Positions 7,812 to 15,813 of a DNA stretch of 64,000 nucleotides are shown piece after piece (the first letter of the stretch is position 1; the number at the start of each line of letters is the position of its first letter). Below the pieces are notes generated by a model. The model saw only the letters and a list, made by a program, of their open reading frames with translations. It was not told the origin of the DNA and made no database searches. Origin of the DNA: JAGXQV01 sp964451375 (lineage in GTDB: Bacteria; Pseudomonadota; Gammaproteobacteria; Burkholderiales; Sulfuricellaceae); contig CAYVIN010000002.1 in assembly GCA_964451375.1 (NCBI GenBank), positions 1 to 64,000 on the forward strand, written 5' to 3'. A program made the translations under genes and the position numbers.

Positions 7812-10259
7812 CTACTCGCGCGAAACGGTATTCAAGGCCAACACTTTGGATTGGCGCCCGGCATTATTTAGCAAGGTCGGCACAACAACCGGCTTGAAGC
7901 CCTTTTGTCCGCCTTTTGCAAGCAAGCTAGCCGCCAGAGTTGTGGCATCCTCGCGCGAGGTGTACGGCCCCAGCCGAACTGCAAACCAGGCCGGCCCCTG
8001 AATCCCCTCGATTCTGGCCACGTAGGCCAATAAACCTTTACCACGCCATGACTCCATTTCCCTGGCGGCATTCGCGTACTGGGCGAAAGAGCCAACCTGA
8101 ACCGCGAAACCGGGGTTCTCCCCATTTTCGGATTGCACCACCTGCCGGGCAGCCGGTTCAGGTTTCAGGTGCGCCCCCGCTTCAGCATCAGGCACAGCGA
8201 GCGACGCAACGATAGCCCCGGGAGCGGCAGAAACACTAACCGGCTCCGCCTGAGCGGGTGGCGGCACGGACGACACAGCCCGGCTATTCACTGGATTTTC
8301 CAGCGCCACCGGCGGCTCGGTAATCGCCCCGGAAGAATCGAGCGCGCGCGCCGCCACGATACGGCAGCGATATTGATTGGCGCGCAACAACGCGCATGAC
8401 TTTTCTGCATCCTGCGGATTCTCATACTTGGCGATAAACAGTCGATACCATGCCGAGCTTTCCGTCTCCCCCTCCACCACCTTGCCCTGACGACGGGGCA
8501 ACAAGGCGCGCTCCATCACCAAGCCGGCAAGGCGTTTACGCATATCCCGCCATTTCGATGCAACTGCCGTGCGTTCATAAACCCCGGACAACTCCACCAA
8601 CCAGAAGTCGTTCTGCTTGTCGAACTGGCTTTCCGACCAGTCGATTCCATCACTTTCCAGCGGCGGCGGGGCAGCCGTCAACACGGTACCAGTGTCGCCC
8701 CCCTCGGGATTGGCTGGCCGCCAGCCTTTTCCAGGCAGAATCTCGCCTTGTTGGACACCGCCCCCCAAAGCCTGGAACAAGTTAACCATCGCAACGTAGC
8801 GATCCATCCGAATGCGGTGCAATTCATTCAGATTGGTGTGATAGGTACGCTGGGTGTCGAGTAGCGTGAGGTAATCAATCGCGCCGGCGCTATACGATTC
8901 GGAGCTGTACTCCCAAGCGCGCCGCGACGAATTGGTCGCCTCCTGCTGGGCCTCGAAACGTTTTTTGGTTTTCTGCATTGCGTTCAGGGAATCCTCGACT
9001 TCACGCACGGCCAGATAAACAACCCGCGCATAGGTTTCCACCATTTCCTCGTGAACCGCGCGGGCAAAATCAATTTCCCTGGAACGTTTTCCGGCATCGA
9101 AAATGGTTGCCGACAAGTTGGCCAGACCATTCAGGAAAAACGTATGCGGCTGGAACATTTGCGAAAGATAGTGACTCCCATAGCCAATCTGCGAGGTCAA
9201 ATCCAGAGGGGGCAAAAATCGGGCGCGCGCCACGTCGATATCAGCGTCGGCAGACAACATCCTTGCTTCCACGACCCGAATATCAGGCCGGCGCAACAAC
9301 AGCGAATTGGGTATTCCCGGAAATACCACCGGATAGGAGATGGAATCGATTCCCTTCTCGCCAAGTTCAAGTTTACCGGGAACCGTGCCGCTCAGGAGAG
9401 CCAGAATACTTTTTACGTCTTCGCGCCGTTGCTCCAACGCCGGGATTGTAGCCCGCACGGCAAAAACCGCCGCCCGTTGCTGTTCAAGGTCGGTAATGGT
9501 GGCATCGCCCTTTTCCAGACGTTGCTCGACCGACCTCACCATACCGCTCAGCACTTCTTCAGTTTCGCGTGACACCCGCAAACGATCATTCAGGGAAAGG
9601 TATTCCACGTAGTTGGACACCACACTGCCAATCAGCAACCTCTGGGTATCGTCGCGCTGGAAGGCGGCGCGCCACAACATCAAATCGGCAGAATCCACCA
9701 GCGACTGCTTTTCCCCCCACAAATCAACTCGCCAATCGGCGCGCAAACTGACTTGATAGGTTCGCTGTGAATCAACCTGCCCGCCTGGCCCCACCGAGCC
9801 GATCCCATTTACCGGAGCCTCGTATTTCGCCTGGGCGGGGACGCTCAACACCGGACTCTTGTCGGCAATCGCCTGTTCCGTGCGGGCTTTCGCCTGAGCG
9901 ATGCGCAAGTTGGCGATAACCAAATCGTGGTTGTTCGCCAAAGCCCGATCAACCAAACCATCCAACTCGGGGTTACCCAACAAACGCCACCATTCGACCA
10001 ACACTTTGTCGAGAGAAGTTTTGGGTGCCTCGGGGGCTGAAGTGGGGGAAACGCCAGACTGCTCGCCGGACTTGCTGACCGATGATCGCTGGGCTTCTCC
10101 CGCCAACTCATTGCTGACCTGATTCTTATTGAATTTTTCCGGCAACGGCACTGCCGGAACATCGTAACGATCCCGCTTGGTAGCGCAGCCCGCCAAGGCT
10201 ACAGCCAGGAGCACTCCGCCCAGCTTGCCGATTCCAAATGCAGATATTTTATTTCGCAT
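7812..10259 (-). CDS. TolC/NodT-family outer-membrane channel lipoprotein with two C-terminal SPOR-like domains
   Basis: An 815-residue protein when started at the ATG at 10259; an in-frame TTG at 10298 would add 13 residues in front of the signal peptide. The signal peptide ends in a lipobox LAGC (Cys25). The outer-membrane efflux domain spans about 85-495 and includes a NodT-type LLLRRPDIR motif. Ordinary TolC/NodT proteins end near residue 480; this one continues for 320 residues. A first SPOR-like alpha/beta unit lies at about 552-637, a Pro/Ala-rich linker at about 640-714, and a clear SPOR domain at 715-793 (FAVQVGSFAQYANAAREM, then WFAVRLGPYTSREDA). SPOR domains bind denuded septal peptidoglycan, so the channel may be recruited to division sites. 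It is the first gene of the type I secretion operon. Confidence 0.88.
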   Translation of the reverse strand: MRNKISAFGIGKLGGVLLAVALAGCATKRDRYDVPAVPLPEKFNKNQVSNELAGEAQRSSVSKSGEQSGVSPTSAPEAPKTSLDKVLVEWWRLLGNPELDGLVDRALANNHDLVIANLRIAQAKARTEQAIADKSPVLSVPAQAKYEAPVNGIGSVGPGGQVDSQRTYQVSLRADWRVDLWGEKQSLVDSADLMLWRAAFQRDDTQRLLIGSVVSNYVEYLSLNDRLRVSRETEEVLSGMVRSVEQRLEKGDATITDLEQQRAAVFAVRATIPALEQRREDVKSILALLSGTVPGKLELGEKGIDSISYPVVFPGIPNSLLLRRPDIRVVEARMLSADADIDVARARFLPPLDLTSQIGYGSHYLSQMFQPHTFFLNGLANLSATIFDAGKRSREIDFARAVHEEMVETYARVVYLAVREVEDSLNAMQKTKKRFEAQQEATNSSRRAWEYSSESYSAGAIDYLTLLDTQRTYHTNLNELHRIRMDRYVAMVNLFQALGGGVQQGEILPGKGWRPANPEGGDTGTVLTAAPPPLESDGIDWSESQFDKQNDFWLVELSGVYERTAVASKWRDMRKRLAGLVMERALLPRRQGKVVEGETESSAWYRLFIAKYENPQDAEKSCALLRANQYRCRIVAARALDSSGAITEPPVALENPVNSRAVSSVPPPAQAEPVSVSAAPGAIVASLAVPDAEAGAHLKPEPAARQVVQSENGENPGFAVQVGSFAQYANAAREMESWRGKGLLAYVARIEGIQGPAWFAVRLGPYTSREDATTLAASLLAKGGQKGFKPVVVPTLLNNAGRQSKVLALNTVSRE

Positions 10260-10336
10260 TGCGATTACACCAAGTCCGACATCTCGTAGATATGACAAAG
10301 CAATATCATCACATTGATTCTCTTATGACATTTTCA

Positions 10337-10364
10337 CTTATCGCCGGAAGATAATACTTGTCAA
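10337..10364 (-). promoter_or_regulatory. Candidate promoter of the type I secretion operon
   Basis: On the minus strand a perfect -35 TTGACA (10364-10359) is followed after 16 bp by GATAAG (10342-10337), about 78 bp before the TolC-like ATG. The -35 box lies inside one copy of an 11-bp direct repeat. The second copy offers another TTGACA (10376-10371) with TATCTT 17 bp downstream. Confidence 0.45.
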
Positions 10365-10381
10365 ACAACATGTCAAACAAC
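10359..10381. repeat. Direct repeat TGTCAAACAAC (two copies)
   Basis: TGTCAAACAAC occurs at 10359-10369 and 10371-10381, separated by one base, so the period is 12 bp. Each copy carries a near-palindrome of the form TTGT-N3-ACAA (ATGT in the second copy) and overlaps a minus-strand TTGACA. It could be an operator, for instance for the operon's own LuxR-type regulator, or just duplicated -35 sequence. Confidence 0.6.
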
Positions 10382-10669
10382 TTTTTTAACCATTTATTTC
10401 GCCCAAGGTTAGCGCTCTCCACCCGGCAACGTCAACTCACAAATCCTCACCGACACCTCACATATTTCAAAAAGACCAAGGATTCACTAGAAGAGCATTT
10501 TTTTGTTATTCACTATCAAGGCATTAGAAAACTTTCTCGACCATCCAAATTAAAGCAATCGGTGTCTCGAAGGGATTCGCGCCGGAACCGCAGTGGCGCT
10601 GTTGCTTTAATAGCCGGTCGTGCGTACCATCCGCACTGTCTGAACAGACTGGCCGAACGGAACAAGCAA

Positions 10670-12172
10670 ATGCAGCACACGCCGGATAACCTCAACGAAG
10701 AAATGTTATGGCACGCCATCAAGGGAAGCCCTCGCCTGGCTGGCTTTTTGAGCGATCAGCCCTTCCAGATACGTTTACCGCTTGAAGAACAGGACATCGC
10801 CGAGGCAATCAGACTTCCCGAATCCGACAATTCCGCAAAACCAGACGCGGGAGTCAAAGAATCGGCTGTGGACAGCGCCGACCCCGCAAAATCGACACCA
10901 CTGGCCAGCCATAACCGGCCAGCAGAGCCCTCCCACCTGATCACCGAGCAGTCATCCTTCGTTTCACCGGAACCGCCTGCGCAAAGCCAGATTCCATTAC
11001 CACCTCAATCCGCAGAAGAAACCGTCACGGACACGTCCGCCCCCCGGACATCTGCACTGGGTGACGGCAAAAACAATACCGATTCGGAAGTTTCTCTTGA
11101 TTCGTTGATTTCGGCCCTGGACTTTGAAATTTCGGAATTCTCACCAGCGCAGCCTTCCCATTTAAACCCGCCCATCAACCATGACAAGCTGGTGACGCCC
11201 CCCCCCGAATCTACGCCACGAGAAATCCCCTTTGCCGCTTCGTCAGGTGGAGAAGTTTTGACTCTCAAGCCTTCCGCACAATCAGGCGCCAGCGTTCCAG
11301 TCCCCGCAGCGGCAGTTCTCCCCAACGCACAAGTTACGGCCCACCCGCCAAGCGGAATTTCACCCGGCGCGCCGACATTGACTGAGTCCGTCGCCCAGGT
11401 TTCAGTGGCGCAAGCGCCAACCGCTACTCGAAGCGAACCAATCAGCCCGGAATTCGGAAATACCATAAGGGCTGGAAACGCACCGAAGACGTCTACCGCC
11501 GCGCCCCTCCAACCTAAAGCGACGCCCCAGCCACCACCGGCGCACCCAGAAAGACATTTGGCCGGCAAAACAAACAATCCAGTCGCCGAAACACCGCAGC
11601 GCGAAGCGAAGATGGCTGAGCCTCCCCTCGTCCGCCCCTCTCGTACTTTGGAATCCGTCCCGCAGGTAAATATTCCCCAACCGCCGACGGAGATATCCCC
11701 CGGACAGGCCGAAACAACACCTAAGCAGAAAGACGAAATACGTGTTTTGGGAAAAAGGAATCGCGCTGATAACCTGCATGGTTTCGCCAACGAAACACGT
11801 AGCCGGCACCGATCCAATCTGGCATGGGGCGTTGCGGCCTTGGCTGCGCTACTGGTATTGTTTGGCACGATACTGATGACCTGGCCGACAATCAGCCAGC
11901 ATTTAGGCTACGCCGCCGCCCCTGCTGCTGCCCCCCCCCAACCACAGGTTGGCTTCATCACCACGCCACCCGCTGCGGTTGCAACACCCACAACCCCGAA
12001 TGCACAATCGGCGGTTCACCCGAATGTCGGCGCCGATGCTGCGGCAACTTCGGCGGTACAGACAAATGTCGAAACGACATTAGTCGAAAAAGCGCCTCAG
12101 GAATCCGGTGGTTCACCAAAGCCGTCTCCCGATCCGCTGCAAAACACCGGCAACATTAAGAAACAGCCGTAA
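10670..12172 (+). CDS. Proline-rich single-span membrane protein of unknown function
   Basis: I do not recognise a family. Started at the ATG at 10670 (GGAAC seven bases upstream), it has 500 residues. The first 50 residues look folded and amphipathic (NLNEEMLWHAIKGSPRLAGF). Residues about 55-370 are low-complexity and rich in Pro, Ala, Ser and Thr. A basic stretch (KRNRADN, then RSRHRSN) precedes one membrane span at about 383-404, and a second Pro/Ala-rich tail follows. The basic side suggests a long cytoplasmic N-terminal part and a periplasmic tail, that is a type II-like orientation. A bactofilin gene follows 75 bp downstream, so the pair is probably one operon. A scaffold or anchor role next to the cytoskeletal and secretion genes is possible but only inferred. 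Confidence 0.7.
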   Translation: MQHTPDNLNEEMLWHAIKGSPRLAGFLSDQPFQIRLPLEEQDIAEAIRLPESDNSAKPDAGVKESAVDSADPAKSTPLASHNRPAEPSHLITEQSSFVSPEPPAQSQIPLPPQSAEETVTDTSAPRTSALGDGKNNTDSEVSLDSLISALDFEISEFSPAQPSHLNPPINHDKLVTPPPESTPREIPFAASSGGEVLTLKPSAQSGASVPVPAAAVLPNAQVTAHPPSGISPGAPTLTESVAQVSVAQAPTATRSEPISPEFGNTIRAGNAPKTSTAAPLQPKATPQPPPAHPERHLAGKTNNPVAETPQREAKMAEPPLVRPSRTLESVPQVNIPQPPTEISPGQAETTPKQKDEIRVLGKRNRADNLHGFANETRSRHRSNLAWGVAALAALLVLFGTILMTWPTISQHLGYAAAPAAAPPQPQVGFITTPPAAVATPTTPNAQSAVHPNVGADAAATSAVQTNVETTLVEKAPQESGGSPKPSPDPLQNTGNIKKQP

Positions 12173-12247
12173 AGGCGAGGCATCTCCGCCCGACACCCCA
12201 ATGGGAATACCCCTCACCAAAATTGATTTTTGCGAGAATTGACTACC

Positions 12248-12742
12248 ATGGCACAACTAAACTTGACCCAGCATGTTCAGAAAGAAATGACGATCAGTGC
12301 GGAAGACATCACCGGGCTGATTCAGAACGGTTCGCTGATTGCCAAAGGTTGCCGCTTCAAGGGGGAATTGACCCTGCAAGGCGGGATCAAGATTGATGGC
12401 GAGGTGGAAGGCTCGATTACCGTGAGCGGCCCCAATGCCTTGGTTTACGTCAGCGAGAGCGGTCGGGTTGTCGGTGAAATTCGCGCCGCCAACGTGGTAA
12501 TTGACGGGCAGGTGAAAGGTCAGGTGAGAGCTGACCATAAGGCGACCATCTACGGCAAGGTAGAAGGCGATTTGTACTACGGGGACAAACTGATTGTGGA
12601 AGAAAGCGCCGACATCAACGGGCGGGTTTCCCGGATCGCCAACATCAAGAACTCGCCACAGGAAAACCTCGAAAACAATCCAATACCATTCCGCATTCCT
12701 GGCGCAAGCGACCTTTCCTCACTCTCATTCGACAAGGAATAG
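12248..12742 (+). CDS. Bactofilin (polymer-forming cytoskeletal protein)
   Basis: This 164-residue protein consists mainly of the bactofilin beta-helix at about residues 25-125, with repeated turns such as CRFKGELTLQGGIKIDGEVEG, then VVIDGQVKGQVRA and IYGKVEGDLYYG, flanked by short unstructured ends. Bactofilins assemble without nucleotide into filaments or patches that place cell-wall enzymes, stalk machinery or polar complexes. The ATG at 12248 was chosen over a TTG at 12230, as it gives the usual N-terminus. It is downstream of the proline-rich membrane protein on the same strand and ends 14 bp before the convergent DamX-like gene. Direct work with the neighbouring SPOR proteins is an inference. 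Confidence 0.92.
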   Translation: MAQLNLTQHVQKEMTISAEDITGLIQNGSLIAKGCRFKGELTLQGGIKIDGEVEGSITVSGPNALVYVSESGRVVGEIRAANVVIDGQVKGQVRADHKATIYGKVEGDLYYGDKLIVEESADINGRVSRIANIKNSPQENLENNPIPFRIPGASDLSSLSFDKE

Positions 12743-12756
12743 GCGACTCCCCCGCA

Positions 12757-14322
12757 TTACCGGCTGAGTTCGGCACGAACTCCCTTGAATGTCCGTATCA
12801 GCGGCGAATACTCCAAAAGCTGGGGTGGCAAACTGGCGACCGCCTCGCGCGCCTCGCGCATGGACGGATAAACGCCGCTAACGATATTGATCATCGGCTT
12901 ACCATCGGCAGTTGTCCGATATGCGGCAACCATCTCCGCCTTTAACGGCGATTTTGCGTGAATCCGCTGGATTTCAGCCGCCGCCAGTTCAGGACTGGTA
13001 ATCGCGAGTTGCACCGTATAGAAACTGTCATCCTGCTTACGCAGCCATTCGCTACTCTTGTCGAGGCGGCTTTGTAATGAATTCTCCGTCACAGGCTGCG
13101 TACTCTGCGGTGTTTGAGCGGGCGATATCTTCTCCGCGCCAGCCTTTTTCTTGCCCGCACTTTCCGGCTCACTAGCGATATTCGGCTTCTTTTTCTGGGT
13201 TGCCGGAACCAGAGTATCGCCCTGTGTTTTACCGGTTAGCGGCGGCGAATCGGGCGTTGTCGTAGTTGGAACCGCCGCTGCTGGAGGCGGCTCCTGTCGC
13301 GCCTTGGAGGTATCTACTTTGCTTTCGTTATCGGCGACTACTGCGACCTGAGAAATGGGCGCAACCGGTGTTGCAGGGGCCACAGCGACGGTCGCCGGTG
13401 TCACCGGCGCACCGGCGGTTTGCCATTTCAACAACCACAAAATCGTGGTCAGAAGCACCGATCCCAACAACAAAATCAGATACGACTTTTTCGGCAGATA
13501 GCTCGGTTTTAGCGGTTCAAACCAGCTTTCCCTCAAGGCGACTTCAATCTGTTCGTTACCGATCAGATGGGTATTGTCGAGAAAAGCCGCCAACAATGCT
13601 TTGTCAGCCAGGATGTTTATCCTCCGGATTGAACCCCTTGAGGCGCTATATACCTGCTTCAGCGCATTTTTGGAGAACACCTGCGGCCCTCGGTACCCCG
13701 CCACGCGCATACGAAACAGCAAATAGTCGCCGACTTCCGTCTTGTTCAGATGTGTCAGAAGGAAATTATGGGTAATCTGTTCTCTAAAATTCCTTAACTT
13801 GGGTTGATTGATGAGCTCATCCAGTTCAGGCTGCCCAAACAATACAACCTGCATCAATTTGAAGGAAACATTGCCAGGACTGGCCAAGCGGTAGATTTCT
13901 TCCAGGACGCCCGCAGTAAGCGTCTGGGATTCATCGACAAACAATGAGACTTTACGACCTTGGGATTGCCTTCTGGCGAGGTGCTGTTGCAGCACCAGAG
14001 AGGCTCTTTCATAAGGAAGCTTCCCGAGATTCAACCCCATGGCGTCGGCGACTATCCAGGGGATGCCTTTTTCGCGAAGCGCTGGGCTGGGAATTTTGAC
14101 AACTTGAAGCTCGGGGGGAAGACTGATCTCAAGCATGTGGGCCAGCATGGTTTTGCCAGTGCCCGGCTCCCCGACTATTTTTATGAGCAGCCCGTCGTTA
14201 CAGGTAATTGCATAAACGAGCTTGTTCAGGATATCCGCCCGGCTTCCACCCGAATAGTAGAACTCCTGGTTCGGAACGATTTTGAATGGCGGCTGATTTA
14301 ATCCGAAGTGTTCAAAATACAT
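12757..14322 (-). CDS. DamX-like protein: ExeA-type AAA ATPase, membrane span and C-terminal SPOR domain
   Basis: A 521-residue protein. The N-terminus MYFEHFGLNQPPF is the standard start of ExeA/GspA-type ATPases, which supports the ATG at 14322 over an upstream TTG. Walker A is GEPGTGKT (51-58) and Walker B with DES lies at 125-132. One membrane span is at about 281-299. A Pro/Ala/Thr-rich periplasmic linker follows, then a SPOR-like domain in the last 90 residues (FYTVQLAITS, then PMINIVSGVYPSMREAREAV). The SPOR part has the DamX pattern, including the end ...LPPQLLEYSPLIRTFKGV. In several gammaproteobacteria DamX proteins carry this same ATPase in front. A role at the division septum is expected from the family; the pairing with a SPOR-bearing TolC nearby is notable. 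Confidence 0.85.
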   Translation of the reverse strand: MYFEHFGLNQPPFKIVPNQEFYYSGGSRADILNKLVYAITCNDGLLIKIVGEPGTGKTMLAHMLEISLPPELQVVKIPSPALREKGIPWIVADAMGLNLGKLPYERASLVLQQHLARRQSQGRKVSLFVDESQTLTAGVLEEIYRLASPGNVSFKLMQVVLFGQPELDELINQPKLRNFREQITHNFLLTHLNKTEVGDYLLFRMRVAGYRGPQVFSKNALKQVYSASRGSIRRINILADKALLAAFLDNTHLIGNEQIEVALRESWFEPLKPSYLPKKSYLILLLGSVLLTTILWLLKWQTAGAPVTPATVAVAPATPVAPISQVAVVADNESKVDTSKARQEPPPAAAVPTTTTPDSPPLTGKTQGDTLVPATQKKKPNIASEPESAGKKKAGAEKISPAQTPQSTQPVTENSLQSRLDKSSEWLRKQDDSFYTVQLAITSPELAAAEIQRIHAKSPLKAEMVAAYRTTADGKPMINIVSGVYPSMREAREAVASLPPQLLEYSPLIRTFKGVRAELSR

Positions 14323-14424
14323 GTCTAATCCGCTCGCAACCGACTGGACAACAGGGAACAATCATTCTGGAACCCTGTCGCCCATCTTGGGCGAAACTCC
14401 GACCCCCATTCACCCCAATAAACG

Positions 14425-14454
14425 GGCCGGGGAGGATGAAATTCCTCCCCGGCC
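14425..14454 (-). terminator. Intrinsic terminator behind purA
   Basis: A perfect 12-bp GC-rich stem (GGCCGGGGAGGA with TCCTCCCCGGCC) and a 6-base loop lie 46 bp past the purA stop. The minus strand continues with GTTTATT, a modest U-tract; the plus side has ATTTATT. It closes the hfq-purA operon. Confidence 0.7.
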
Positions 14455-14499
14455 ATTTATTGAAACTCCCGGCTTGAACCGTGCGAACAAGGACGCCTT

Positions 14500-15792
14500 T
14501 TATTCGAAAGGATGCCGACGAACGATGGTTTCCTCGCGATCCGGCCCGGTCGAAATAATATCAATCGGCACACCACACACCGCTTCAAGGCGGTTCAGGT
14601 AATTACGCGCCGCCAGCGGCAGTTTGTCTAATTCCTTGACGCCTACCGTGCTGTCTTTCCAGCCCGGCATTTCCTCGTAGACAGGCTCACACCTAGCCAA
14701 TGCTTCGGCCCCTACCGGCAGGATATCGCGGATCTCGCCGTCAAGCTTGTAGCCGGTCGCCAGGCGCACCACGTCCAGCCCGTCCAGCACGTCCAGCTTG
14801 GTAACACACAGGCCGGTAACGCCATTGATCTGGATAGAGCGTTTCAGAGCCGCACCGTCAAACCAGCCACAGCGACGCGCACGCCCGGTGGTCGCGCCGA
14901 ATTCGTGACCACGTTCGGCCAGATATTTACCGGTGTCGTCAAAAAGTTCGGTGGGGAACGGGCCGGAACCAACCCGAGTCGTATAAGCCTTGGTAATACC
15001 CAGCACATAACTCAGCATCTGCGGCCCCACCCCACTACCGGTAGCAGCATTGGATGCGATGCAATTGCTGGACGTTACAAAAGGATAGGTGCCGTGATCG
15101 ATATCAAGTAGCGTACCTTGTGCGCCCTCAAAAAGGATATGTTTGCCGGCTTTGTTGGCGTCAAACAGCAAACGCGGCACATCCGCAACCATAGGCTTGA
15201 TTCTTTCCGCCAACACCATGGTTTCATCCAGGGTTTTCTGGAAATCGACGGTATCCGCCTTGAAATAGTTTTTCAGTACGAAGTTGTGGTAATCCAGAAC
15301 TTCTCCCAGTTTGGCGGCGAAGCCTTCACGGTTGAACAAGTCCTGCATCCGTATACCGCGCCGGGAAACCTTGTCTTCATAGGCCGGGCCGATACCACGC
15401 CCGGTAGTGCCGATCTTGCCGGCTCCCTTGGCTACCTCACGGGCCTGATCAAGGGCAATGTGGTGGGGCAAAATCACCGGACAAGCTTCGGAAATCTTCA
15501 AGCGACTGGTCACGGCCACACCGGCCTTTTCCAGCATTTCCACTTCTTCAAGAAGGGCCTGGGGCGACACCACCACGCCGTTGCCGATGCAGCAATCCAC
15601 TTGGCTGCGCAGAATGCCGGACGGGATCAGATGCAACACGGTCTTTTGCCCATTAACCACCAGCGTATGGCCTGCATTGTGCCCACCCTGAAAGCGCACC
15701 ACGCACTGCGCATGATCGGTCAACCAGTCAACGATCTTGCCTTTACCTTCATCCCCCCACTGGGTGCCGATAACCACCACGTTCTTCGTCAT
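14500..15792 (-). CDS. purA: Adenylosuccinate synthetase
   Basis: This enzyme joins IMP and aspartate with GTP hydrolysis, the first committed step to AMP. The 430-residue length is normal. The N-terminal P-loop GDEGKGKIVDWL with the catalytic Asp13 and the His41-type motif GGHNAGHT are present, as are the IMP-binding TTGRGIGPAYEDK and the GTP-site TTTGRARRCGWFD-like segment near residue 300. It is the last gene of the hfq-hflX-hflK-hflC-DUF2065-hisZ-purA run, 21 bp behind hisZ, an arrangement typical of betaproteobacteria. Confidence 0.98.
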   Translation of the reverse strand: MTKNVVVIGTQWGDEGKGKIVDWLTDHAQCVVRFQGGHNAGHTLVVNGQKTVLHLIPSGILRSQVDCCIGNGVVVSPQALLEEVEMLEKAGVAVTSRLKISEACPVILPHHIALDQAREVAKGAGKIGTTGRGIGPAYEDKVSRRGIRMQDLFNREGFAAKLGEVLDYHNFVLKNYFKADTVDFQKTLDETMVLAERIKPMVADVPRLLFDANKAGKHILFEGAQGTLLDIDHGTYPFVTSSNCIASNAATGSGVGPQMLSYVLGITKAYTTRVGSGPFPTELFDDTGKYLAERGHEFGATTGRARRCGWFDGAALKRSIQINGVTGLCVTKLDVLDGLDVVRLATGYKLDGEIRDILPVGAEALARCEPVYEEMPGWKDSTVGVKELDKLPLAARNYLNRLEAVCGVPIDIISTGPDREETIVRRHPFE

Positions 15793-15813
15793 GCTATTTT
15801 TTCCCTTAGCGTG

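Larger units (their letters stand above)
10260..10669. other. Divergent intergenic region (410 bp)
   Basis: This region separates the minus-strand secretion operon from the plus-strand proline-rich protein gene. Its left part holds the direct repeat and the leftward promoter. The plus frame is open from a TTG at 10358, but the predicted peptide is Arg/His-rich and unlike the downstream protein, so I do not count it as coding. A possible rightward promoter is TTGTTA (10503-10508), 16 bp, TAGAAA (10525-10530). Nothing else was recognised. Confidence 0.5.

Noticed and set aside
10358..10669. N-terminal extension of the proline-rich protein from TTG at 10358
   Set aside because: It would make the promoter repeat coding, and its Arg/His-rich composition differs from the protein downstream.
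11005..11868. Minus-strand open frame of 287 codons
   Set aside because: It is antisense to the proline-rich protein gene and low in complexity; no start signal or domain was seen.
1..14400. The secretion region as a recently acquired island
   Set aside because: No tRNA, integrase, insertion sequence or flanking repeat is visible, and base composition does not obviously differ by eye. A computed composition profile would be needed to decide.
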